Source: Bradyrhizobium sp. ORS 278 (lineage in GTDB: Bacteria; Pseudomonadota; Alphaproteobacteria; Rhizobiales; Xanthobacteraceae). Taken from it: 64,000 nucleotides of DNA. Position numbers and translations under genes: made by a program. The stretch lies in contig NC_009445.1 in the NCBI RefSeq assembly GCF_000026145.1, positions 6,168,501 to 6,232,500 of the forward strand, read 5' to 3'. Shown here in pieces: positions 19,481 to 28,400 of the stretch. Position 1 is the stretch's first letter. Each line of letters starts with the position of its first letter. The notes below the pieces were generated by a model that worked only from the letters and a program-made list of their open reading frames with translations, was not told the DNA's origin and did no database searches.

Positions 19481-22400
19481 TCATCGATCGGACACGCGGC
19501 TTCCGCAGATCGACCGCGTGGATCCCGATCCCAGGCTTGCGGCCGTGCAAACCCATTCGGCTGCGCCGGCGTGAAGGCCCGGCGTCGTGCTCGGCTTGTC
19601 CTGCGAGATGACGTACCAGGTCGCAGGCGAGATTCCGGCCACGACATAGTTCGGATTGGTCAGCGTCCCCGCGACGGACAGCGTGTAGCTGCCGACCGGC
19701 GTCTGAGACGTGATGCCGAAGCTGTTCGACAGGCCTGTCAGCGCGCTCACGGTGTCGCCGTTCTGAAGACCCGTGGCGGCGATCCCGGGATTGAACGATG
19801 TCTCGCCATAGAGGGAGGCTCCGCCGAGCGCCCGGACCATGACGGGCGCGGGAGCGACCGTCAGTGTCGCAGGACCGCCAAAGCCGAACGCGTAGCCGGC
19901 CGCTGAGACGAGCGAGCCCTGAGCGATGTTGACGGCGTAGGGCCCGCCGGCGACGCTGGCCGTCGCGGCCGCTCCGCTGGAGGTCAGCAAGGGGCTGCCG
20001 CCGAACACCGTTGCGGCGGTGTCTGCGAGGAACGCATGGGCGACGCCGGGCTGATATCCGGACACGGCATAGCTCGTCGCAAGCGTCGACGTCGCATCGG
20101 TGCCGTATGTCTTGGCGAGGCTGGTTGGCGTGAATGTCAGCGCCGGCTGCGTCGCGAACAGATAGCGGTTGCCGGCGGCGGCGATGCTGCCCGGCGGGCG
20201 GCTGGCATAGGTCGCGTTCCAAAGCGCGGTATTGCCGCTGTCGAGACCGCCGAAACTGTCGGAGCCCGGCGCACTGGAATAGATCAGCCATCGGCCCGAG
20301 GTCGCGGCAACGGCGCCCGCGCCAGCGTTGTTGATGAACGCATTGGCCGCCGCCAGCACCGGGCTGGCGCCACTCAGCGAGGCTCCGCTGGCCAGGGTGA
20401 GATCGTGGCCGCTGATCAGCAGCATTGCATTGCCCGAGGGATGAGAGCTGGAGACGGCTGCGCTGCCGACATTGAGATCGAACCCGCTTGCTGTCGTCAC
20501 CACGACCGGACCGGAGGAGGACAACGGACCGAGCGACAACGCATGCGCATCGTTGAACGTCAACGCGCCGATTGTGCCCGACGCGGTCAGCGTGCCCACG
20601 GCATTGTTGCCGGAGAGATTGACGGTGCCGGCGCCGCTGTCCGACAGCGTCGCGGCGGTCACGACGCCGGCGCCGGAGAGCGTCGCGCCGGAGGCCACGC
20701 TGGTCGTCGCAATTCCCGCGCCCACGTTCCAGGAGCCTGACAGGTCGAGGGTGCCGCCGTTCACCGTGGTCGGACCCGTATAGGTGTTGGCACCAGATAG
20801 GGTCAACGTGCCCGAGCCAGACTTGGCCAGCGCGCCGCTGCCGCCAAGACTGGAGCCGATCGTGATCGCATAGCCGCCATCGTTGATGAATGCACCGCCG
20901 GCCTGCACCACGGTCGACGTCAATCCCGTCATGAACGATGGGCTGCTCGCCGTGGCCTGCAGCCACCCGCCATTGAAGTTGAAGGACGCGCTCGCACCCG
21001 AGTTCTTCACGACCGACGGCGTCAGGATGGTGCCGCCATTCAGATTGACCGTGCCGATTCCTTCAGGCCCGGCGCCGCCGCTGATGCCGAGGCCGCCCGC
21101 CAGACTGGCGATGCCGCTGCCGGAGACATTGAGCGTTCCGGTCCCCTGCTCACCGACGATCAGTTGAGAGCCCGTGCCCGTTTGATTGAACTGGCCGCCG
21201 CTGAGATTGTAGACGCCGCTGCTGCCGACGCGACGGCCGACGATGGCCCACCACCCGGCATTGATCGTGCCGCCGCTCTGGTTGAGCGTTCCCGCGCCAT
21301 AGCCACCGACGTTGAAAATGCCGTTTGTCACCACAGCCGTCCCGCCGGACAGGTTGTAGGTGCCCATGCCGCCAACGGCCGAGCCGATGCCGAAGTTGGG
21401 GTCGTTGAGGGCCGTTGTGGTGAGCGTCCCGGCCGACTGGTTGACCGTGCCGATCGCACCATTGGCATTGCCGATGTAGACGTTGTTGGCAGTCAGGTTG
21501 GCACTGATCTGGGCCAGGCTTGCCTTGTCCGCCGACGCGGCGCCGACCACGAGATCGCCTGTGAGCGCGGTCGATCCGGAATTCACCACCAGCGTCGCGC
21601 CCGAAGCACCGCCGCCGACCAGGATGGATCCCATCGCCGAGGAGCCGGACGGGCTGAGCGCGAGCGTGCCGGCATTGACAGTGGTGGTGCCTGTCAGCGC
21701 ATTGGCACCGGAGAGCGTGATGGTGCCGGTCCCCGCTTTCGTGATGCTGGCGCTTGACCAACTGTCGGCAATGACGCCACTGAAGGTGCTGGAGCCATTC
21801 GCCGCTCCGATGGTGATCGCGTTGTAGCCGGATCCCGACCAACCGGACTTGATCGTGCCGGCCCCCGAGATCCGGTCAACGATCACGTTGGCTTCGACAC
21901 CGTCGAAGGTCGCACCCGCGGCGACGTTGAGGCTGGAAAGATTACCCGTCCACACGTCGTGTTGGTAGTGGCCCCCGACCAGCTTGCCAGCTTGAACGTC
22001 AATCAACCCGGCGCTCGACAGGCCCCAGGTGAAGGTGGCGCTCGACGAGGTGCCTGCGAACGCCACGGTGTTCGTGCCGGTCTTCTGCAGCGTTCCTGCA
22101 CCACTGATCGAGGAAGCAGCGGTGGGATTGAACGTGTAGTCGAACGACGAATTACCTACCTGAAGCGTGGCGCCGGATGCGACCGTGAATGCGGAGGACG
22201 ATGTCGTGTTACTCAGGGCAAGCGTGCCGCTGTTGACCGTCGTCGCGCCGGTGTAGGTGTTCGCGCCGGAGAGCGTGATGGTCCCGGTGCCCAGCTTGGT
22301 GATGGCGGCGTTGCCCCAACGGTTGGAAATGACGCCATTGAACGTGCTGGAGCCATTTGCTGCACCGATGGTCATCCCGCTGTAGATGGGGGCTCCCCAG

Positions 22401-25400
22401 CCGGATGTGATCGAACCAGAGCCAGTAATCCGGTCGAGGACCAGGTTTGCCTCGACGCCATCGAACACCGCGCCAGAGGCCACGTTAAGGCTGGAGAGAT
22501 TGCCAGTCCAAATGTCGTGCTGGTAGTTGCCCCCGACCAGTTTTCCGGCCTGGACGTCGATCAACCCGCCGCTCGACAGGCCCCACGTGAAGGTGGCGCT
22601 CGCCGAGGTGCCCGCAAACGTCACGATGTTCGTGCCAATCTTCTGCAGCGTTCCGGCCCCGCTGATCGCGGAAGCAGTGGTGGGATTGAAGGTATAGTCG
22701 AACGAGGAATTGCCCACCTGAAGCGTAGCGCCGGACGCGACCGTGAATGCTGAGGACGCTGTCGTGTTGCTCTGAGCGAGCGTGCCGCTATTCACCGTCG
22801 TGGTGCCCGTATAGGTATTGGCGCCCGCCAGGATGAGACTTCCCGGGCCGTCCTTTGTGAGGGAGTAGCCACCGGACACGGCACCTGAAATCGTGGCCGC
22901 ATCAGAGCCGTTGGGAGTGGATATCGTGCTGTTCCCCGTAAGTGGCAGCGGGGTGGTCAGCGTCCCCGTGCCGGAAAGTCCGAGCGTGCCGTTGAGGAGG
23001 ACGCCGGTGATGCCCACTTGCGAGCCCGCCCCCAGCGTCCACGTCCATCCCGTCATGTTCGAGTTCCAGCCATTGCCGTTGCTCGCGAGCGAAACATTGG
23101 CGTTCGCCAGCGTCGTCAGGTTGAAAGCGCCGTTGCTCGCTGACCAGGCATCGCTCCATCCGGGACTGTTGATGTTCCAGTTCTGCGTCCCTCCCAGCGT
23201 CAGCGTGTTGCCCTGTGGCGAAAAGCGTACGTCGCCGCCCGACTCCGCTATGTTGACCGTCAAGCCACCGGTCGCAGCGTTGATTGCGGCGTTGCCCGTG
23301 ACGATGAAGGCGCGGCGGTAGCCGGCCGTACCGGAGCCGCTCGCATTGAGCGTGACCGCGCCATTGGTCGTGACGTTCGCCCCCGAGGCGAGCTGGACGC
23401 CCCAGCTGTGCGTGCCGGAAGCGGAGCCATTGAGCGCGAGCGAACCTCCGGACGCGCTCAGCGTCGCATTTCCGGTCAATACGAGCCCGGCGGCGTCGCC
23501 ACCGCCGGCGTAATAGCCATAGAGCGTTCCATTGCCACCGACCGTTCCAGCCACGGTCGTCACGCCGGCGGTTGGATTGCTGACGGCTGCATTGTTCGAC
23601 AGCGACAAGGTCGCGCCGCTGGCAACGGTAACACCCGTGGTGCTGGCCTGATCGTGGGTGAAGCCGAGCGTGCCGGCATTGATCGTCGTCGCGCCCGTGT
23701 AGGAGTTCGTGCCGGACAGCGTCAGCGTGCCAGGTCCGTTGTAGACGAGGCTGCCGGAGCCGGAGATGGCGCCCGAATAGGTGCTTGAGCTGCCGGCGGC
23801 GGTGTTGAGGGTGAGCATGCCCGAATTGGCGAGAGATGCCGCGCCGGAGATGCCGGCGCTGCCGTTCGCTGTCAGCGTCAATCCGCTGGACGCGCCGGAG
23901 TTGGTAACGCCGGCATTAAGGATGATCCCACCAGCCGCATTCAAGGTCAGCAGCGTATTGGCAACCCACGACAACGAGCTGTTGAGCGTGATGTCGCCAG
24001 CCTCGGCGCCGGACGATCCCGTCGACACCGTCACATTGGCGCTGGCGAGCGCGTTCTGCAGCGTGGTCACGTTGATGATCGAGCCGCTGCCGGTCGCGGC
24101 AAAGCTCGCGTCATGATTGGTGTCGCTGCCGCTCGAGATGGTGACGTTGTAGGGATCGAGCAGCAGCGTGCCGGTACGGTCGCTCTGTGCGGTGACGTCG
24201 GTCGTGCCCTGGTAGTTCAGCACGCCGTGACTTGAGGTCTCGACCGCGCCACCATTACCGGCGCCGCCGGCGGTCGCACTGATCGTGCCGCGGAAGTCCG
24301 TGAACTGATCGGACCACAGCACGATCTTGCCGCCCTCGCCCTTGCTGCCATTGGCGGAGATCGTCGCGCCCTGCGCGACCGTCGTGGTCCGGGCATTCTG
24401 AACGTCGCCGCCAACCAGCTTGGCTGCGGGATCACTGCCGCCGCGCTGGTCGCCGCCGATCAGGATCGTACCGCCGCTCGTGCCGTTGGCGCTGATCTTC
24501 GCCGTCTCGGTCAGCGCCACCTTGCTGCCGCTGACGACGATCGTGCCGCCGGCCTGGCGCCGGCCGCCATTGGCAGCCAGACGGCCGGACACCGTAACGG
24601 CGCCACCGCCGCCGCCGAGCACGATGTTGCCGGAACGGCCCGATACCGAGCGCGCGGAGATCGCGCCGGAGACGTTGACGACGTCGCGTGCCGCCTGCTG
24701 CGCCGCCGCGGCGCGAATCTCGACCCGGCCACCGGCCGCCCTGATCTTGCCGGAGACGTCGAGCAGCGCCTTGCCGTCCGCCGCCTTGGCGCCGGTCGGC
24801 AACGCGACCTGCAGGAAGCCGTCGCCGCTCGGATCGAGCGTGACCTGCTCGCCGGCGCCGAGCCCGACCTTGCCGAGCGGCACATTGATAGTGCCGCTGT
24901 TGGACACCGAGCCGCCGATCAGGCCGACATAGGATCCCGGAGCGCCGCTGATCGTGCCGGCGTTGCTGACAGCGGCCGAGGCGCCCTTGCCGGTGAAGTT
25001 GAGACGGCCGGCATTGAAATCCGCATCGCTGATGTCGAGTGTCGAGGCGACGAAGCCGCCGCCGACCTGCACCGATCCGCTCGGCGTGATCGCGATGCCG
25101 TTCGGGTTGACCAGATACACCTGGCCGTTGCCGGTGATCTTGCCGGCGATGGTCGAGGACGTGTTGCCGGTGACGCGGTTCAGGATCGCTGCATTGGCAT
25201 TCGGCTGCGCGAAGTTTACGCTGGCATTGCTGCCGACCGAGAAGCTGTTCCAGTTGACGATGGCCTTCGCCGAGGTCTGGGTCACCGTCAGCGCATTGCT
25301 ACTCGGGTTGGCAAAGCTCACCTGGCCGGAGGCGACCGATGCACCTTGCGGCAGCACGCTCTGCGCGCCTGCACGGGACGCCAGCACCAGGATCGACGCG

Positions 25401-25483
25401 GTCCCCAGCAGCATCGTCAGGACGACGCGCCGGCTCCCGTATCGTTTACCGATATTCGGCTCTCGCTCAGACACTATCATCAT
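19481..25483 (-). CDS. two-partner secretion exoprotein (TpsA2), filamentous haemagglutinin-like
   Basis: A secreted beta-helical protein of about 2000 residues. After an extended signal peptide (cleavage near RAGAQ) comes the TPS/haemagglutination domain (QSVLPQGASVASGQVSF, with NPNGIAI), used for recognition by a TpsB pore. The middle holds passenger-type repeats (GTGTITLSGANTYTGATTVN), including a 186-residue tandem duplication. The C-terminal 250 residues carry MBG-like Ig repeats (LAKTYGTDATS). The start at 25483 was chosen because its ATG overlaps the TGA of tpsA1 (ATGA, 25480-25483). Likely roles are adhesion, biofilm or surface competition. No toxin domain or VENN motif is seen at the C-terminus. 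Confidence 0.92.
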   Translation of the reverse strand: MMIVSEREPNIGKRYGSRRVVLTMLLGTASILVLASRAGAQSVLPQGASVASGQVSFANPSSNALTVTQTSAKAIVNWNSFSVGSNASVNFAQPNANAAILNRVTGNTSSTIAGKITGNGQVYLVNPNGIAITPSGSVQVGGGFVASTLDISDADFNAGRLNFTGKGASAAVSNAGTISGAPGSYVGLIGGSVSNSGTINVPLGKVGLGAGEQVTLDPSGDGFLQVALPTGAKAADGKALLDVSGKIRAAGGRVEIRAAAAQQAARDVVNVSGAISARSVSGRSGNIVLGGGGGAVTVSGRLAANGGRRQAGGTIVVSGSKVALTETAKISANGTSGGTILIGGDQRGGSDPAAKLVGGDVQNARTTTVAQGATISANGSKGEGGKIVLWSDQFTDFRGTISATAGGAGNGGAVETSSHGVLNYQGTTDVTAQSDRTGTLLLDPYNVTISSGSDTNHDASFAATGSGSIINVTTLQNALASANVTVSTGSSGAEAGDITLNSSLSWVANTLLTLNAAGGIILNAGVTNSGASSGLTLTANGSAGISGAASLANSGMLTLNTAAGSSSTYSGAISGSGSLVYNGPGTLTLSGTNSYTGATTINAGTLGFTHDQASTTGVTVASGATLSLSNNAAVSNPTAGVTTVAGTVGGNGTLYGYYAGGGDAAGLVLTGNATLSASGGSLALNGSASGTHSWGVQLASGANVTTNGAVTLNASGSGTAGYRRAFIVTGNAAINAATGGLTVNIAESGGDVRFSPQGNTLTLGGTQNWNINSPGWSDAWSASNGAFNLTTLANANVSLASNGNGWNSNMTGWTWTLGAGSQVGITGVLLNGTLGLSGTGTLTTPLPLTGNSTISTPNGSDAATISGAVSGGYSLTKDGPGSLILAGANTYTGTTTVNSGTLAQSNTTASSAFTVASGATLQVGNSSFDYTFNPTTASAISGAGTLQKIGTNIVTFAGTSASATFTWGLSSGGLIDVQAGKLVGGNYQHDIWTGNLSSLNVASGAVFDGVEANLVLDRITGSGSITSGWGAPIYSGMTIGAANGSSTFNGVISNRWGNAAITKLGTGTITLSGANTYTGATTVNSGTLALSNTTSSSAFTVASGATLQVGNSSFDYTFNPTAASSISGAGTLQKTGTNTVAFAGTSSSATFTWGLSSAGLIDVQAGKLVGGHYQHDVWTGNLSSLNVAAGATFDGVEANVIVDRISGAGTIKSGWSGSGYNAITIGAANGSSTFSGVIADSWSSASITKAGTGTITLSGANALTGTTTVNAGTLALSPSGSSAMGSILVGGGASGATLVVNSGSTALTGDLVVGAASADKASLAQISANLTANNVYIGNANGAIGTVNQSAGTLTTTALNDPNFGIGSAVGGMGTYNLSGGTAVVTNGIFNVGGYGAGTLNQSGGTINAGWWAIVGRRVGSSGVYNLSGGQFNQTGTGSQLIVGEQGTGTLNVSGSGIASLAGGLGISGGAGPEGIGTVNLNGGTILTPSVVKNSGASASFNFNGGWLQATASSPSFMTGLTSTVVQAGGAFINDGGYAITIGSSLGGSGALAKSGSGTLTLSGANTYTGPTTVNGGTLDLSGSWNVGAGIATTSVASGATLSGAGVVTAATLSDSGAGTVNLSGNNAVGTLTASGTIGALTFNDAHALSLGPLSSSGPVVVTTASGFDLNVGSAAVSSSHPSGNAMLLISGHDLTLASGASLSGASPVLAAANAFINNAGAGAVAATSGRWLIYSSAPGSDSFGGLDSGNTALWNATYASRPPGSIAAAGNRYLFATQPALTFTPTSLAKTYGTDATSTLATSYAVSGYQPGVAHAFLADTAATVFGGSPLLTSSGAAATASVAGGPYAVNIAQGSLVSAAGYAFGFGGPATLTVAPAPVMVRALGGASLYGETSFNPGIAATGLQNGDTVSALTGLSNSFGITSQTPVGSYTLSVAGTLTNPNYVVAGISPATWYVISQDKPSTTPGLHAGAAEWVCTAASLGSGSTRSICGSRVSDR
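21713..22828. repeat. tandem duplication of 558 bases inside tpsA2
   Basis: Two direct copies, 21713-22270 and 22271-22828, are offset by 558 bases, exactly 186 codons. Matching landmarks are GAGCGTGATGGT at the start of each copy and the translated DVQAGKLVGG and YTFNPT segments. The copies differ at scattered positions, so the duplication is not brand new. Confidence 0.8.
24119..25372. repeat. shared 5-prime module, copy in tpsA2
   Basis: This stretch is nearly identical to 29044-30294 in tpsA1. It encodes the TPS domain and the following linker up to LLLDPYNVTISSGSDT. By eye only about a dozen residues differ over some 415, plus one extra glycine codon here (VGGG against VGG). Confidence 0.88.
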
Positions 25484-28400
25484 TGACGTGACACCCGCCA
25501 GCCGCAAAGAGGATGGTGTGCCACACTGCCCAGGTCAGCGGTCGCGCAGACCCATTTGCCTGCAGATCCGCCGCGAAGACTAGGCATCAAGTTCGGCGGC
25601 TCCGGTGGAGTGACGCGCCATGAGGCCGTAGATGTGCCGACCACGACATAGTTCGAATTCGTCAGCGTTCCCGCCACCGACAGCGTGTAGCTGCCAAGCG
25701 GCGTCCGTGGCGTGATGCCGAAGCTGTTCGACAGGCCCGTGAGCACACTCGCGCTCTCGCTGTTCTGCAGACCGGTCGCCGCAAGGCCGGGGTCGGAGGA
25801 GGGCACGCCGAACACCGACGTGCCGCCGAGCGCCCACACGATCACCGGCGCGGGGGTGACCGTCAGAGTACCGCTGCCGAAGCCAAACGCATAACCTGCG
25901 GCCGAGGCCAGCGAACCTGGGATAATGGCGATGGCATAGGGACCGCCGGCTACGCTTGCGGTCGCAGCAGCTCCGCCAGACGTCAGAGAGGGAGCTCCGC
26001 TGAACGCGATTGCAGCCGTATCACCGAGGAAGGAATTGGCGACGCCGGACTGATAGCCCGATACGCTGTAGCCGGCCGCGAGCGTTGCCGTCGCGTCGGT
26101 GCCATAGGTCTTGCTGAAGCTGTTCGGCGTGAACGTCAGCGTCGGCTGCATCGCGAACAGATAGCGGTTGCCGGAGGCCGTGACGCTGCCGGGCGGCCGG
26201 CTGGCATAGGTCGCATTCCAGATCGCGGTGTTGCCGCTGTCGAGGCCGCCGAAGCTGTCGGAGCTCGGCGTATTCGAATAGATCAGCCAGCGTCCCGATG
26301 TCGCCGCGACCGCATTCGCCCCGGCAGCGTTGATGAAAGCCATCGCGGTGGACAGAACAGGACTGACGGCGGAGACGGTCGCCCCGCTGGCCAAGGTCAG
26401 ATTCCCTGAGGTCACAACAGTGGCGCTGCCGCTCGCACTGATACCACTTGTTCCCTGCACGGAGCCGATCGTCAGAGCCCGCGCGTTGAAGAAGCTCAGC
26501 GAGCCTATTGCGCCGGCGGCGAGCGTGCCCACCAGATTGTTCGCGTTCAGCGCATAGCTCGCGGTCCCCACCAGCTTCAACGCTGTCGCCGTGATTGATC
26601 CGCCGCTCTGGGTCACTGTTCCGGTTCCACTGAGCACGACAGGTGCCGTATTCGATGCGATGCTAGCTGCAAGCTTACCGCCGCCGTTGCCCGTCAACGT
26701 GAGCACGCCCGCGCCGTTGTTGGCGATCGTCGTTCCGCTGGCGGACATGTCGTAGCCAAATGCGCCACCCGAGGACGTCGCTCCCGACAACGTCAACGCG
26801 CCTGACGTCGTCACGATTGCGTTGCCGCCACCGGTCGAGAAACCGGTCCCGTTGCTGCTGGAGCCCGACACCTGGACGCCGCCGCCGGTGGTGGTCAGCG
26901 AGGCCCCGTTTCCAACCACCAGCCCGGAGCCGCTGGCGCTGTTGCCAGCGAGCGTCACGAAGCTGCCGGTCTGATTGTCGACCGTCGTGCTCGCAAGATA
27001 GACCCCCGTGCCCGTCGTCGAGGATCCCACGAGGGTCGGCGCGCCGCTGGCGATGGTGAGCGTATTGTTGCCGAGCCAATACAGGCCGGCGCCGCTTGCG
27101 GATGTGCCGGACATGTTGACGCCGCCGGACAGCGACAAGCTGGTACTGCCGTTGAACGCGATCCCGCTAAGGCTGCTGCTCGAACCGCTGAGACCGAGCG
27201 TCCCGGCACCGGAATTGACCAGGCTCGAACTGCCGCTATTGAACCAGACACCCTGATTGGTCTGCGAGGTGCCGGACCACGTGGCGTTGCCAGAGCTGCT
27301 GGAAACGGTATTCATGCCGAGGAAATAAAGTCCGACGGCGCTGTTGGAGCTGCCAGCGATGCTGATATTGCCTGAAGTGGCGACAGTTGCGTTGAGGTAG
27401 TCGAAGATCCCCTGGCCGCTGGTGCTGCTGCCGCTCAGCGAAAACGTGCCCGTGCCGTCATTGGTGAGAGACGTTGTTCCGTAGAGAAAGGCACCAGACC
27501 CCGAACTCGACGATCCCGCCAGCGTCAGGTTGCCGGCATTGTTGGTGATGGTGTTCACCCCATTCAGCACCAGCCCCGTGCCGCTGGTCGACGTGCCGGA
27601 CATCGCCACGGCGCCGGAGGTGCCGATCGATCCACCCGACGTTAGATTGATGCCATCGGTCGAACTGCTCGTCCCCGACAGGGTCAGCGATCCCGAAGAC
27701 GCCGTGATGGTGTCGCCGCCGACGACGACCAGTCCTAGCCCGCTGGTGCTGGTTCCGGAGAGCTGCACGGCGCCACGGCTGGTAAGGTTCGCGCCGTTCT
27801 CGACCTTCAATCCATAGCCGCTGGAGCTCGTGCCTGAGACGGCGAACCCGATCCCGGACTGATTGTCGATCGTCGCGGCGCCCTGGAAGTAGACGCCATT
27901 TCCGGAGGTCGAGGTCCCTGTGAAGGTCGGCGTGCCACTCGCGACGGTGATGGTGTTGCTGCCTTTGAACGACAGGCCATCGCCGCTGCTGGACGTGCCG
28001 ATCAGCACGACCCTGCCCGCAGTTGTCAGGTCGGCGCCGGTGTTGAAACGAATGCCGCGGTTTGAGCTCGTGGTGTTGCCATTGATCTGGAGCGTGCCGG
28101 CACCGTTGTTGACCAGATTCAGGACGCCGTTGCCTTGGTCCCAGACCGCGTTGTTTCCTGTCGAACTGCCGCTGAGGGTCAGATTACCGGCATTGTCGGT
28201 GATGGTCGTGCCGTTGAGAAAAAGGCCATAGGCCGCATTCGTATTGTTGCCGGAGATCGTGACATTGCCCGAGCTGATCAGGTTGGAATTGATGGCGACG
28301 CCGTAATTCGTGGCAGCCGCGGAATTTCCGGTGATGGCGAACGAGCCTGCGCCGGAATTCGTCAGGGTGTTGGTGCCGGCAAAGAAGTAGAAGCCGATCC

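Noticed and set aside
19481..25483. possible contact-dependent inhibition toxin
   Set aside because: No VENN-like motif, toxin domain or small immunity gene at the 3-prime end; the C-terminus is MBG-like repeats.
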